Assembly: GCF_018402495.1 (NCBI RefSeq) | Contig: NZ_JAGYIU010000001.1 | Location: forward strand, 124,001 to 188,000 | Source of the DNA: Pseudoalteromonas sp. | GTDB lineage: Bacteria; Pseudomonadota; Gammaproteobacteria; Enterobacterales; Alteromonadaceae | Length of the DNA: 64,000 nt | Direction of reading: 5' to 3' | In this document: in pieces, positions 9,598 to 19,962 of the stretch | Numbering within the stretch: position 1 is the first letter of the stretch | Layout of the letters: every line of letters begins with the position of its first letter | The notes under the pieces: generated by a model | What the model was told of the DNA's origin: nothing | What the model saw: the letters and a program-made list of their open reading frames with translations, nothing else | Databases searched by the model: none | Position numbers and translations under genes: made by a program

Positions 9598-10809
9598 ATG
9601 AGAAGAGCCGTAATAACAGGCATCGGTGTTGTATCAAGCATCGGTAACAATAAACATGAAGTATTAGAGTCATTAAAAGCGGGTAAAAGCGGTATTGCTT
9701 TTAACCAAGAATTTGCTGATTACAAATTACGCAGTAATGTATCAGGTAAAATTGATATTGATGTCAAAGAGCATGTTGATCGCAAAGCAATGCGCTTTAT
9801 GGGTGATGCAGCGGCTTATTCTTATATTTCAATGGCGCAAGCAATTGAAGATGCAGGTTTAACTGAGGAACAAGTATCAAATGAGCGTACTGGTTTATTA
9901 GTGGGCTCTGGTGGCGGTTCATCAAAATGGCAAGTAGAAGCAGCCGATATCCTGCGCGAAAAAGGCGTTAAGCGCGTTGGCCCATACATGGTGCCACGCA
10001 CTATGGCGAGCACCACCTCTGCGTGTTTAGCAACACCGTTTAAAATTAAAGGTGTTAATTATTCAATTAGCTCTGCGTGTGCAACCTCTGCGCATTGTAT
10101 TGGCCATGCCGTTGAGCAAATTCAACTAGGTAAGCAAGACGTTATTTTTGCAGGTGGTGGTGAAGAACTTCACTGGACGCTAGCAATGGAATTTGACGCT
10201 ATGGGCGCGCTTTCTACTAAATATAACGACACACCTGAAAAAGCATCACGTACCTACGACGCTAACCGCGATGGTTTTGTGATTTCAGCCGGTGGCGGTA
10301 TTGTGGTTGTTGAAGAGCTAGAACATGCACTTGCTCGTGGTGCACATATTTATGCTGAAATTACCGGTTACGGTGCCACCTCAGATGGTTACGACATGGT
10401 TGCACCATCGGGTGAGGGCGCAGTACGTTGTATGCGCCAAGCAATGCAAAACGTAGATACCATCGATTACTTAAATACTCATGGTACGTCAACCCCAGTA
10501 GGTGATGTAAAAGAGCTGGGCGCTATTCAAGAAGTATTTGGTGGTAACTCGCCAATGATCAGTGCCACTAAAGCAATGACAGGCCACGCATTAGGTGCAG
10601 CTGGCGTACACGAAGCCATCTTTTCTTTGTTAATGCTTGAGCATGGCTTTGTTGCACCATCTATTAATATTGATGAGCTAGATGAACAAGCAACAGGTTT
10701 GAATATTATTACTGAGGCAAAAGACGTTGAACTTAACACAGTTATGTCTAACAGCTTTGGTTTTGGTGGCACCAATGCCACGCTAGTAATGAGCAAATAC
10801 AAAGGCTAA
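9598..10809 (+). CDS. fabB: FabB, beta-ketoacyl-ACP synthase I
   Basis: 403 residues. The condensing-enzyme triad is clear: nucleophile C161 in [10 protein letters not shown], a histidine in [11 protein letters not shown] near residue 297, and a second histidine in [13 protein letters not shown] near residue 330. The C-terminal glycine motif [12 protein letters not shown] is present. FabB elongates acyl-ACP and is the step needed for unsaturated fatty acid synthesis. The ATG follows CTAAGGGA at a good distance. It is monocistronic, with its own terminator at 10828-10856 and a palindromic operator candidate upstream. Confidence 0.97.
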   Translation: MRRAVITGIGVVSSIGNNKHEVLESLKAGKSGIAFNQEFADYKLRSNVSGKIDIDVKEHVDRKAMRFMGDAAAYSYISMAQAIEDAGLTEEQVSNERTGLLVGSGGGSSKWQVEAADILREKGVKRVGPYMVPRTMASTTSACLATPFKIKGVNYSISSACATSAHCIGHAVEQIQLGKQDVIFAGGGEELHWTLAMEFDAMGALSTKYNDTPEKASRTYDANRDGFVISAGGGIVVVEELEHALARGAHIYAEITGYGATSDGYDMVAPSGEGAVRCMRQAMQNVDTIDYLNTHGTSTPVGDVKELGAIQEVFGGNSPMISATKAMTGHALGAAGVHEAIFSLLMLEHGFVAPSINIDELDEQATGLNIITEAKDVELNTVMSNSFGFGGTNATLVMSKYKG

Positions 10810-10827
10810 AAGCATAGCTTAGTCTGT

Positions 10828-10856
10828 AAAAGCCGAGCAAAATGCTCGGCTTTTTC
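10828..10856 (+). terminator. Rho-independent terminator of fabB
   Basis: AAGCCGAGCA pairs with TGCTCGGCTT around a short AAA loop, followed by a T-run (TTTTTC). Confidence 0.9.
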
Positions 10857-10917
10857 GTTTGTGTAAATGGGCGGTTGTTCGTTACAATAGAGTCTCATTT
10901 TGCCAAACGGATTCACA

Positions 10918-12039
10918 ATGAACATTCTTGCCGATCAAAATATGCCTTTAGTTGAGCAATTCTTTAAAGATATGGGTGAGGTTAAACGGTTTGATGGTAG
11001 GCAATTAACCCCTGAACAACTCATTGATGTTGATGTATTACTTACTCGTTCTGTCACTCAGGTCAATAGTAAATTACTCGCCAAAGCCAATAAGCTAAGT
11101 TTTGTGGGTACGGCCACAATAGGAGTTGATCACATAGATACTGATTTACTCAGCGCAAAAAATATTGATTTTACCAGTGCACCTGGTTGCAATGCGATTG
11201 CGGTGGCTGAATATGTGATTAGTAGTTTATTTGCATTAAGCCAAGAAAACGCCAGCCCATTAAGCGGTAAAACAATTGGTATTGTTGGTGTGGGTAATAT
11301 TGGTAGTTGTCTTGCGCAAAAATTAAAAGCGCTTAACGTTAACTTACTACTGTGTGATCCAATTAAGCATGACCAAGGGCTTTTAACCGAGCATGTTGAG
11401 CTCGATGAGCTGTTAGCGAAGTCAGATATTGTCACATTTCATGTGCCATTAGTGAAAACGGGCCCGCACAAAACCCTGCACATGCTTGATAAAAAACGAT
11501 TAGCCACACTTAAACCTGGGCTAACTTTGATCAATGCCAGCCGAGGTGATGTCATCGATAACCATGCTTTACTTGAAGTGATGGAAGCCGGTGCGCAGCT
11601 CGATTTAGTGCTGGATGTGTGGGAAAATGAACCTAACATTTTGACCGAGTTACTTGAGCACGTTCGCTATGCCAGTGTGCACATTGCCGGACATACGCTT
11701 GAGGGGAAAGCGCGGGGTACACAAATGTTGTACCAAAGCGTGTGTGAGCTAAACGGGCTCAAGGCGAACAAGTCACTCAGCGACTTTTTACCTCCAGCAG
11801 CCATTGCACGCGTTACTTTAGCGCCAAGCTTTACTGAAGCTGACATCGCTCGCTTAGTGCACTTAACTTATGATGTTCGTCGCGATGATGGCATTTTATT
11901 GCGTCACTTAGCCAATGAAGGGTTCGACAGCTTACGAAAAAACTACCCAACCCGACGTGAATTTAGCACCGTGATGGTTGAAGGTAATAGTACCGAGCTT
12001 GCCGCGCTTGCGCAGCTTGGTTTCACTACAGCAAACTAA
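10918..12039 (+). CDS. pdxB: PdxB, erythronate-4-phosphate dehydrogenase
   Basis: 373 residues starting MNILADQNMPL at the ATG at 10918; an earlier in-frame ATG (10900) would add six residues that do not match the family start. The D-2-hydroxyacid dehydrogenase fold shows as GTATIGVDHIDTD, APGCNAIAVAEYV, the NAD loop GIVGVGNIGSCLAQ, INASRGDVIDN and the catalytic His in HIAGHTLEGKARG. A PdxB-specific C-terminal dimerisation domain follows. The enzyme oxidises 4-phosphoerythronate in the DXP-dependent route to pyridoxal phosphate. It precedes asd by 45 bp, probably in one transcript. Confidence 0.95.
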   Translation: MNILADQNMPLVEQFFKDMGEVKRFDGRQLTPEQLIDVDVLLTRSVTQVNSKLLAKANKLSFVGTATIGVDHIDTDLLSAKNIDFTSAPGCNAIAVAEYVISSLFALSQENASPLSGKTIGIVGVGNIGSCLAQKLKALNVNLLLCDPIKHDQGLLTEHVELDELLAKSDIVTFHVPLVKTGPHKTLHMLDKKRLATLKPGLTLINASRGDVIDNHALLEVMEAGAQLDLVLDVWENEPNILTELLEHVRYASVHIAGHTLEGKARGTQMLYQSVCELNGLKANKSLSDFLPPAAIARVTLAPSFTEADIARLVHLTYDVRRDDGILLRHLANEGFDSLRKNYPTRREFSTVMVEGNSTELAALAQLGFTTAN

Positions 12040-12084
12040 TTTAATTAGCACGGTTGTTTTAACCGTGCTTACAGAGGATAAACT

Positions 12085-13101
12085 ATGTCGCAAAAATATA
12101 ACGTTGCCGTACTCGGTGCTACAGGCCTTGTTGGTCGTCAAATCATTGAAACTTTGGAAGAGCGTAAATTTCCGGTCGATCAGTTGTTTTTATTAGCAAG
12201 CAGCCGCAGTGCTGGCGAAGACATAAAGTTTCGTGGTCAGAGTATAGAAGTACGAGATGTTGAAGGCTTTGACTTTAGCCAAGCGCATATCGGTTTATTT
12301 TCTGCTGGTGGCAGTGTATCTGAAAAATATGCCCCTATTGCCGCAGACGCTGGCTGTATCGTTATTGATAACACATCTCACTTTAGAAATGACTTTGAAG
12401 TGCCGCTTGTTGTGCCAGAAGTCAATGCAGCGAGCTTAGCCGATTTTAGAAACCGTAATATTATCGCTAATCCCAATTGTTCAACCATTCAAATGATGTT
12501 GGCGCTTAAACCTATTTATGATGAGTACGGGATTGATCGTATTAACGTTTCAACTTATCAAGCCGTATCGGGTGCCGGTAAAGAAGCCGTTGATGAACTG
12601 GCTAAACAAACTGCAAATTTAATGAATGCACGGCCAATGGAAAACGAGATATTTCCTAAGCAAATTGCGTTTAATGTCATACCGCAAATCGATAGCTTTG
12701 AAGATAACGGCTACACGCGCGAAGAAATGAAAATGGTAAACGAAACGCATAAAATTTTAGGCGATACAACTATTGCGGTAAACCCGACTTGTGTTCGTGT
12801 ACCCGTGTTTTTTGGCCACTCTGAGTCAATTAATATTGAAACACGTATGCCTTATGACTTTGAGCACGTTAAGCAACTATTGAGCGATGCCCCAGGTGTT
12901 GAGCTAATTGATGATGCAGGCGATTACCCAACAGCTGTATCAGATGCCAGTGGCAATGATACTGTTTATGTTGGTCGTTTACGCGCGGATATTTCTCATC
13001 CGCATGGATTAAATATGTGGGTAGTGAGCGATAATACCCGTAAAGGGGCAGCAACTAATAGCGTGCAAATAGCAGAAGAGTTAATTGCCAATTACATGTA
13101 A
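12085..13101 (+). CDS. asd: Aspartate-semialdehyde dehydrogenase
   Basis: 338 residues. The NADP loop is AVLGATGLVGRQIIETLEER at the N-terminus, the catalytic cysteine is C132 in IANPNCSTIQMMLAL, and the catalytic histidine lies in RADISHPHGLNMWVVSDN near the C-terminus. The enzyme reduces aspartyl phosphate to the semialdehyde that feeds Lys, diaminopimelate, Met and Thr synthesis. The active-site Cys makes this a true Asd rather than the inactive USG-1 paralogue that sits between pdxB and truA in E. coli. A ribosome site (GAGGAT) precedes the ATG, and a terminator follows. Confidence 0.93.
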   Translation: MSQKYNVAVLGATGLVGRQIIETLEERKFPVDQLFLLASSRSAGEDIKFRGQSIEVRDVEGFDFSQAHIGLFSAGGSVSEKYAPIAADAGCIVIDNTSHFRNDFEVPLVVPEVNAASLADFRNRNIIANPNCSTIQMMLALKPIYDEYGIDRINVSTYQAVSGAGKEAVDELAKQTANLMNARPMENEIFPKQIAFNVIPQIDSFEDNGYTREEMKMVNETHKILGDTTIAVNPTCVRVPVFFGHSESINIETRMPYDFEHVKQLLSDAPGVELIDDAGDYPTAVSDASGNDTVYVGRLRADISHPHGLNMWVVSDNTRKGAATNSVQIAEELIANYM

Positions 13102-13126
13102 TTAGCTAAAAATTTAAGCCCCATTT

Positions 13127-13162
13127 AAAAACGGCAAGCTAAAAAAGTTTGCCGTTTTTTTA
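13127..13162 (+). terminator. Rho-independent terminator of the pdxB-asd unit
   Basis: AAAACGGCAAGCT...AGTTTGCCGTTTTTTT forms a stem of about 10 bp (one G-U pair) followed by seven T residues. The remaining ~290 bp up to fimV show no other clear feature. Confidence 0.85.
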
Positions 13163-13450
13163 TGCTTTTTTGCCATTTTTTTGCCACTTATCAACAGTGA
13201 TAGTGTAAACATACTGATAAACAACATAAAAATACGTTTATCTTGATGTTTAAGGTATTTATTTTCAATGCGTTGCGATGGATATTATAGCTTAACTGGT
13301 TTATAGTTTGTTACTGGAATAGAGCTTGCAACAAAAATAGATTGTAATAAAAATGTGCGTTAGCCACTTGGCTAACAACGGCAAGAATAATCAATGTTTA
13401 AGCGCCAACTTTAAAGCGCTATGTTAACATTTAAACATTAAAGGATCAGC

Positions 13451-16400
13451 ATGCGCGGTTTCGTTTCACTTATTTTATTAGCGTCTGCACTGATGGTAAC
13501 GACTGTTTACTCTCAAGACAGTACCCAATTAAGAGGGCCTAAAGGCGCAGATTACGGCGAGCAAGGCCGCTCTATAGGGCCAATAAAACCAACCGATACA
13601 CTATGGCGCATTGCCGCTAAAGTTCGTCCTGATGACTCCGTCAGCATTTATCAAGTTATGCAGGCCTTGTATAACAAAAATCCAAATTCATTTTTAGAAC
13701 AAAATTTAAATCACATGCAAAGCGGTTCGTATTTAAAAATACCGACGCTGGCAGAAATTAGACGAGTAAATCCGCAATTAGCTAAACAACGTTCTGAGCA
13801 AGACGATGACCTATGGGAAAAAAAGAAAAATGGCACGCTAACGCAAGCAGAGATTAATTCAGCTCAAACACAAGTAACCCAAGCCCGCAAAGCAGACGTT
13901 GATGAAGCAAAAAAAGAGTTACAACAAGAATTAAAAGCGATAAAAACGGATCAAGGTAATAAATTAGTTGAGCTTCAGCAACAGTTTAAAAGTTCTGTTA
14001 GTAACGTAGAAGAAATTTTAGTTGAAAACAACAACCTAAAAAAACAGTTATCAGGTATTTCAAACGAGTTAGAGAACGTTCGTTTACAACTTGGGCAAGA
14101 CAGTGAAATACAGCAACAATTAAAAGAACTAATCATTAAACAGAATGAAATTATTGCGCAGCAAAAACTCAAAGATGCACAGCAAGAAAGTGACGTTAGT
14201 TTTGCGCAGTTATTATCAAACCCTTTGGTACTTATTTTATTAATGACCATACCCGCCTTATTAATCATTTTTGCTGTTGTTATGTGGTTAAGAAAGCGCA
14301 GTAATGAAGAGCAGCAACTTACTGACGATGATGAATTTATTCCTCAAACACCCATAAATAGTTCCCCCGTTGATGAAGTCTCAGAGCCGGTTATTGATGA
14401 GACACCAGCCCCGGATCCGCTTGATGATACAAGTGTGCAGCTAGACGATAACCTAGACGATGTGTTACTCGACGATGATGTCGCATTTAGTGATGATATC
14501 GACGATGATAGTTTATTAGATCAAAATGAGCTAGAAAGCTTACTTAGTGATGATGTTGTTTTTGAAGACGAAAATACTGAAAACGACGAACTTGATGTTT
14601 TCATGCAACAAGATTTTGATAGTACAGATACCGATGACGCGGGTGACACAATTGACGTTGATGAATCGGATGACATTTTAAGCGCAGATGATCTCGACAG
14701 CCTGTTTGACGAAGACGTTGAGGATACATTGCCTGATTCTCCCGATTTTGAATCGAACGATGATATGGCGGCACTTAGTGAAGAGCTCGCAGAAGAAGGC
14801 GAAGACTTTGACATTGATGACTTACTTGATGAAAACAATGAACAAGCAACTGACGCTTCTGCAGACGAAGACGAGTTTGATATTGATGACTTGCTTGACG
14901 AAGCGCAACCCGCTACCGAGGCAAGCGCAGAAGAAGCGGACGTTGACAGCTTAGTTGATGAAGATGACGACATTGATATTGACGACTTGCTTGACGAAGC
15001 GCAACCCGCTACCGAGGCAAGCGCAGAAGAAGCGGACGTTGACAGCTTAGTTGATGAAGATTACGACATTGATATTGATGACTTGCTTGACGAAGAACAG
15101 GTAGATAAAGAAACTGAAGTAGACATCACTGACGCTCATAATTCTGAGATTGATAACGCCTTGGCTGATTCAATTGAAGACTTATCTGAGGCAGAAGAAG
15201 AATTAAATAGTGACAATATTGAATCTATAGCCTCATCTTTAGCTGATACACACGCAATGCCTGACACTGAGGCTGAGCTTGAATCCGCAGTTGCAACAGA
15301 TCCAGAAGTTGAAGCTGAGCCAGAGCTTGAAACTGAATCAGAAACTGAAGATAAACCAGAAGCTGAAGTTGAGCCTGAACTTGAAGCAGAGTCAGAAGTT
15401 GAACCAGAGGTTGAATCCAAGTCTGAGCCTGATCCACAACCAGAGCCAAAGTTAGAAAATAATGATGATCTTTTGAATGAGTTAACTGAAGAAGATGATG
15501 ATTATGTGGATAAACCTGATTGGCATGCTGAAAATAATGATGCAAAGCCAGAACTTGAATCTGAGCCAGAATTTGAATCTGAGGCAGAGCTTGAACCAGA
15601 GTCTGAACTTGCAGCAGAACCAGAACTCGCAGCAGAACCCGAAGTTGAAGACGAATCAGAGCTTGAAGTAGAACCTGAACTTGAAGTTGAGCCAGAAGCT
15701 GAGCTAGAGCTTGCAGCAGAATCCGAAGTTGAAGACGAGCTAGAGTTTAAAGCAGAGCCTGAACTTGAAGATAAATTAGAAGTAGAACCTGAACTTGAAG
15801 TTGAGCCAGAGGTTGAATCTGAGCCAGAAGCTGAGTTAGAACTTGCAGTAGAACCTGAGCTAGAAGTAGAACCTGAGGTTGAAGCAGAGCCTGAACTTGA
15901 AGATGAATTAGAAGTAGAACCTGAGGTTGAACCAGAAGTTGAAGATGAACTAGAAGATGAATTAGAAGTAGAACCTGAGGTTGAACCAGAGCCAGAAGTT
16001 GAAGATGAACTAGAAGCTGAGCAAGAGGTTGAATCTGAGTCAGAAGTTGAATCTGAGTCAGAAGTTGAATCTGAGTCAGAAGTTGAAGCTGAGCCAGAAG
16101 CTGAGCTAGAACTTGCAGTAGAACCCGAAGTTGAATCTGAGCCTGAGTCAGAAGTTGAAGCAGAGCCTGAACTTGAAGATGAACTAGAAGTAGAACCTGA
16201 GGTTGAACCAGAGCCAGAAATTGAAGATGAACTAGAAGCTGAGCAAGAGGTTGAATCTGAGTCAGAAGTTGGAGATGAACTAGAAGCTGAGCAAGAGGTT
16301 GAATCTGAACTCGAAGTTGAACCCGAGCTAGAGCTTGAATCTGAGCCAGAAGTTGAGCCTGAACTTGAAGATGAATTAGAAGTTGAACCTGAGGTTGAAC

Positions 16401-17944
16401 CAGAGCCTGAACTTGAAGATGAACTAGAAGTAGAACCTGAGGTTGAAGACGAGCAAGAGCTTGAAGCTGAGCCAGAAGCTGAGTTAGAACTTGCAGCAGA
16501 ACCCGAAGTTGAATCTGAGCCTGAGTCAGAAGTTGAAGCAGAGCCTGAACTTGAAGATGAGTTAGAAGTAGAACCTGAGGTTGAACCAGAGCCAGAAGCT
16601 GAGCTAGAACTTGCAGCAGAACCCGAAGTTGAATCTGAGCCTGACTTTGACCTAGAGGATGATTTTACCGATACGTCTTCAACGTTACTCGATCCTGAAG
16701 ATGCATTAGATGAATACAACGATGAAAATTTTAAAAGTGTAGATGAGCTTTTAAACGAGCTTGAACAAACAGATAACGAAAGTGAGCAAGAATCCGATTG
16801 GACGCTCGATGGCTTAGATGATGAGCTTGAGGATGATGAAATTGATTTAGGTGATGATCCCCTCGCAGGCGATGTCCAAAACAATGATCTATCGACTGAT
16901 GATCATGAGCTTTACGAGCCAGAAACAGTAACACCGAGTGAAGAGCTTGAAGAGTACCCTGAGTTAGAACTTGATGATGAGCTGCCTTTATCTGATGAGG
17001 AGCAACAGTCGCTCACTCCTGAAGAGCTTCAAGGTGATAACTTAGACGGTGATGCAACTGGGTTGTCACCTAGTCAAGCGGAACAAGATCTTGCCAATGC
17101 ACTTTCTGCGGGTAATGACCTTAATAGCTTAGAGGACGACTTTGATGATGAATTATTGCTAGATAATGAGTTTTCAGAATTAGATGCTGCACAAGATCTA
17201 GACGATGATGCATCAGAGTCTGAAACGCTCTCAGCACCGACTGAAAATAGTCGCGATGATTTAACAGATAAACAAGTAGACGATATTGATGATGACTTAG
17301 GCGATGAACAACTTGATACGTTAGCTGAGTCGTCAGAGTTTGCTGACGAGCAAACTAATGCTGATCGTGAGGCTGATTTAACGCAAACTTTAACGTCGTC
17401 AGAGTCAGACATGATTTCAGATGATCAGCTTGATGATCAGTTTATAGATGAGCTAACGCATACTGATTTTGATGCTTTACTCAATGAATTAGCAGAGCCT
17501 GAAAACCTTGATTTGAGCGACAGTGATGATTTTGATGTTGATTTTAATAGTTTACTAAGCGAAGACTTAGCTGACGATAAAACATCATCGTCACAAGAGC
17601 CAATTGAGCAGCCAAAGGTGCCTGAGACATCAGAACAAGATGATTTTGTGGATATTGATGCATTGCTAGAGCAAAGCGATGAGGCTGATTTAGATCACGA
17701 ACCTTATACCGACGTTGATATGGATGTTGGTTTAGGTGAGTATGATTCATTACTTGCCGGTGACAACCCTATGGATGTTGACTCCCAAAGTGGCGGTTAT
17801 TCGGCGAAGCTTGATCTTGCCCATGCTTATATAGAAATTGATGATGCTGATTCAGCACTTAAAATCTTGGATGACATTATTAACAATGGCCCAGATGAGG
17901 TGCAAGAAGAAGCACAAAGTTTAAAAGCTAAACTTAACAACTAG
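13451..17944 (+). CDS. fimV: FimV-like polar hub protein with very long acidic repeat region
   Basis: 1497 residues, much longer than the ~920 of Pseudomonas FimV. Order: signal peptide 1-21; FimV N-terminal and LysM-like peptidoglycan-binding region ~35-95 (TDTLWRIAAKVRP ... YLKIP); coiled coil ~140-245; one membrane helix ~256-279 followed by RKR; then an acidic cytoplasmic tail of about 1,170 residues. The tail begins with D-rich repeats including DIDDLLDE, runs through a Glu/Pro/Val stretch at ~600-1065, and ends in the conserved FimV C-terminal TPR-like domain (AKLDLAHAYIEIDDADSALK, 1452-1497). FimV/HubP proteins organise cell-pole components such as type IV pili, chemoreceptors and chromosome origins. 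It precedes truA, its usual place. Confidence 0.93.
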   Translation: MRGFVSLILLASALMVTTVYSQDSTQLRGPKGADYGEQGRSIGPIKPTDTLWRIAAKVRPDDSVSIYQVMQALYNKNPNSFLEQNLNHMQSGSYLKIPTLAEIRRVNPQLAKQRSEQDDDLWEKKKNGTLTQAEINSAQTQVTQARKADVDEAKKELQQELKAIKTDQGNKLVELQQQFKSSVSNVEEILVENNNLKKQLSGISNELENVRLQLGQDSEIQQQLKELIIKQNEIIAQQKLKDAQQESDVSFAQLLSNPLVLILLMTIPALLIIFAVVMWLRKRSNEEQQLTDDDEFIPQTPINSSPVDEVSEPVIDETPAPDPLDDTSVQLDDNLDDVLLDDDVAFSDDIDDDSLLDQNELESLLSDDVVFEDENTENDELDVFMQQDFDSTDTDDAGDTIDVDESDDILSADDLDSLFDEDVEDTLPDSPDFESNDDMAALSEELAEEGEDFDIDDLLDENNEQATDASADEDEFDIDDLLDEAQPATEASAEEADVDSLVDEDDDIDIDDLLDEAQPATEASAEEADVDSLVDEDYDIDIDDLLDEEQVDKETEVDITDAHNSEIDNALADSIEDLSEAEEELNSDNIESIASSLADTHAMPDTEAELESAVATDPEVEAEPELETESETEDKPEAEVEPELEAESEVEPEVESKSEPDPQPEPKLENNDDLLNELTEEDDDYVDKPDWHAENNDAKPELESEPEFESEAELEPESELAAEPELAAEPEVEDESELEVEPELEVEPEAELELAAESEVEDELEFKAEPELEDKLEVEPELEVEPEVESEPEAELELAVEPELEVEPEVEAEPELEDELEVEPEVEPEVEDELEDELEVEPEVEPEPEVEDELEAEQEVESESEVESESEVESESEVEAEPEAELELAVEPEVESEPESEVEAEPELEDELEVEPEVEPEPEIEDELEAEQEVESESEVGDELEAEQEVESELEVEPELELESEPEVEPELEDELEVEPEVEPEPELEDELEVEPEVEDEQELEAEPEAELELAAEPEVESEPESEVEAEPELEDELEVEPEVEPEPEAELELAAEPEVESEPDFDLEDDFTDTSSTLLDPEDALDEYNDENFKSVDELLNELEQTDNESEQESDWTLDGLDDELEDDEIDLGDDPLAGDVQNNDLSTDDHELYEPETVTPSEELEEYPELELDDELPLSDEEQQSLTPEELQGDNLDGDATGLSPSQAEQDLANALSAGNDLNSLEDDFDDELLLDNEFSELDAAQDLDDDASESETLSAPTENSRDDLTDKQVDDIDDDLGDEQLDTLAESSEFADEQTNADREADLTQTLTSSESDMISDDQLDDQFIDELTHTDFDALLNELAEPENLDLSDSDDFDVDFNSLLSEDLADDKTSSSQEPIEQPKVPETSEQDDFVDIDALLEQSDEADLDHEPYTDVDMDVGLGEYDSLLAGDNPMDVDSQSGGYSAKLDLAHAYIEIDDADSALKILDDIINNGPDEVQEEAQSLKAKLNN
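14888..15080 (+). repeat. Two 96-bp tandem repeats in fimV
   Basis: The unit beginning GACTTGCTTGACGAAGC at 14888 recurs at 14984, nearly identical over the whole 96 bp (32 codons), and the start of a third copy follows at about 15080. The encoded unit contains DLLDEAQPATEAS and DVDSLVDED. Confidence 0.9.
15277..16640 (+). repeat. Degenerate GAA/GAG-CCA-GTT hexamer-type repeat coding for Glu/Pro/Val
   Basis: About 1.36 kb of short, imperfect codon repeats such as GAAGTAGAACCTGAG and GAAGTTGAATCTGAG, organised in larger blocks that recur (for example the encoded EVEAEPELEDELEVEPEVEP near 15870, 16160 and 16535). All changes keep the frame. The strand bias also creates long serine-rich antisense frames, which are artefacts. 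Confidence 0.9.
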
Positions 17945-17977
17945 CAATAGCGTACCTTATAGAGGATGACTAAGCTG

Positions 17978-18014
17978 AAAACCCGTTATTACTAATTCCA
18001 ATAGCGGGTTTTTT
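17978..18014 (+). terminator. Rho-independent terminator after fimV
   Basis: AACCCGTTATT pairs with AATAGCGGGTT (one G-U pair) and is followed by a T-run. Confidence 0.85.
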
Positions 18015-18102
18015 GTATTGCATAGTCAGTTCGCTGCTTTTATTGGGACGCTATATAGCATAAAATGCAGCGTCGATTAGCACAGTAGGTAAAGCAGTAA
18101 TT

Positions 18103-18897
18103 ATGCGAGTAGCACTTGGAGTAGAATACAACGGCGCACGTTACAGTGGTTGGCAGCGTCAATCACACGTTAATAGCGTACAACAAGAAGTAGAAAAAGC
18201 GTTGTCGCGCATTTGTAATCACCCAGTTGAAATTGTATGTGCAGGGCGAACCGATGCAGGTGTTCATGGCACAGGACAAGTGGTGCATTTTGATACCCAT
18301 GCTGAGCGTGAAATGGTGGCCTTTACACTCGGTATGAACACCTTACTACCCAAAGACATTGCTATTCGTTTTGCACAACCTGTTGTTGAAGACTTTCATG
18401 CCCGCTTTAGTGCAACAGCGCGTCGTTATCGTTATGTTATTTATAATTATGCGTTTCGTGGTGCGGTGTTAAATGAAGGCGTGACTCATTTTCATCATCC
18501 GTTAGATGAAGCGAAAATGCAGCAGGCTTGTCAGTACTTATTAGGTGAGCATGATTTCACCTCGTTTAGGGCACTTCACTGCCAAGCAAATACGGCAACG
18601 CGTACTATTCATCACTTATCAGTACAACGACAAGGTGCATATGTCATTATTGATATTAAAGCCAATGCGTTTTTACACCACATGGTACGTAATATTACGG
18701 GGTGTTTGATGGATATTGGCTTACATAAACATGACCCAATTTGGTTAAAAGAGCTACTTGATGTTAAAGAGCGTGCAAAAGCGAGCGCAACAGCAAAAGC
18801 GGCGGGCTTATATTTAGTGGATGTTGATTACCCAGAGCATTTTAATATTCCTAAAACGCCGCTAGGGCCTGTATTTTTAGCTGATACTGATATTTAA
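18103..18897 (+). CDS. truA: TruA, tRNA pseudouridine(38-40) synthase
   Basis: 264 residues. The N-terminal [17 protein letters not shown] and the catalytic [18 protein letters not shown] with D51 are diagnostic, and the second half shows [11 protein letters not shown] and [17 protein letters not shown]. TruA isomerises U38, U39 and U40 in the anticodon arm of many tRNAs. The gene lies between fimV and accD, the usual order in this group, and has its own upstream gap after the fimV terminator. Confidence 0.97.
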   Translation: MRVALGVEYNGARYSGWQRQSHVNSVQQEVEKALSRICNHPVEIVCAGRTDAGVHGTGQVVHFDTHAEREMVAFTLGMNTLLPKDIAIRFAQPVVEDFHARFSATARRYRYVIYNYAFRGAVLNEGVTHFHHPLDEAKMQQACQYLLGEHDFTSFRALHCQANTATRTIHHLSVQRQGAYVIIDIKANAFLHHMVRNITGCLMDIGLHKHDPIWLKELLDVKERAKASATAKAAGLYLVDVDYPEHFNIPKTPLGPVFLADTDI

Positions 18898-19061
18898 TCG
18901 GTAAATTAGGTACGTGTTTTTATTCGCTGTTATTCACTGGGCTAACTACTAAGACCAGTTTTTTATACCGTGACAGCGTAATTCATGTTTTAATTGGAAA
19001 AATCTGTTTGCATGGTTAACATGTAGACTCGCGACACAGAACAGCATTAAGAGAGTTGCAA

Positions 19062-19937
19062 ATGAGTTGGCTAGAAAAAATCTTACCAAAAACGACTAAG
19101 TCTTCAGGTCGTAAAGAAATTCCAGAAGGTGTATGGGCTAAATGTACGTCATGTGATTCAATTTTATATAAAGCAGAATTAGAAAAATCACTGAATGTAT
19201 GTCCTAAGTGCGATCACCATATGCGTGTTAGTGGTCGTAAACGTCTTGAACAGTTTTTAGATGAAGGCGATCGCCAAGAGATAGGTGTGCAACACGAACC
19301 TAAAGATGTGCTTAAATTTAGAGACTCTAAAAAATACTCAGATCGCATCAGTGCAGCTCAAAAATCAAGTGGTGAAAAAGATGCGCTTGTCGCAATTAAA
19401 GGAAACCTAAAAGGTATTCCTGTTGCTGCGGTTGCATTTGAGTTCTCATTTATGGGTGGCTCAATGGCATCGGTAGTGGGGGCTCGTTTTGTTGACGCGG
19501 TTGACCAATGTTTAGCGCATAATATGCCGCTGATTTGTTTTTCAGCATCGGGCGGTGCGCGTATGCAAGAAGCCCTTATGTCTCTTATGCAAATGGCTAA
19601 AACTAGTGCATCGCTGGCTAAAATGACTGAAAAAGGCCTCCCGTTTATTTCTGTAATGACAGATCCAACAATGGGTGGTGTATCAGCATCATTGGCAATG
19701 TTAGGCGATATTAACGTTGCAGAGCCTAAAGCTTTGATTGGTTTTGCCGGTCCGCGTGTTATTGAACAAACTGTGCGCGAAACGCTGCCAGAGGGTTTCC
19801 AACGCAGTGAATTCTTGTTAGAGCACGGCGCAATTGACATGATTATTGACCGTCGAGAAATGCGTGATACGCTTGCGCGTATTTTAGCAAAATTTATGAA
19901 CTTGCCTTCTACCGAACAAGAGCATAGAGTAGCGTAA
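19062..19937 (+). CDS. accD: AccD, acetyl-CoA carboxylase carboxyltransferase beta subunit
   Basis: 291 residues from the ATG at 19062, which follows GAGAG; a TTG two codons earlier is in frame but unlikely. The zinc ribbon is C28-X2-C31...C47-X2-C50 and is followed by the crotonase-like fold with [34 protein letters not shown] and [16 protein letters not shown]. With AccA it transfers the carboxyl group from biotin to acetyl-CoA, making malonyl-CoA. It leads the accD-folC-dedD cluster, with 25 bp to folC. Confidence 0.97.
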   Translation: MSWLEKILPKTTKSSGRKEIPEGVWAKCTSCDSILYKAELEKSLNVCPKCDHHMRVSGRKRLEQFLDEGDRQEIGVQHEPKDVLKFRDSKKYSDRISAAQKSSGEKDALVAIKGNLKGIPVAAVAFEFSFMGGSMASVVGARFVDAVDQCLAHNMPLICFSASGGARMQEALMSLMQMAKTSASLAKMTEKGLPFISVMTDPTMGGVSASLAMLGDINVAEPKALIGFAGPRVIEQTVRETLPEGFQRSEFLLEHGAIDMIIDRREMRDTLARILAKFMNLPSTEQEHRVA

Positions 19938-19962
19938 ATTTCAGCTTTACTGATTACATGCT

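Noticed and set aside
15502-16884. Long serine-rich antisense reading frame (460 codons) opposite fimV
   Set aside because: It is the mirror of Glu/Asp codon repeats in fimV; composition is low-complexity and there is no ribosome site.
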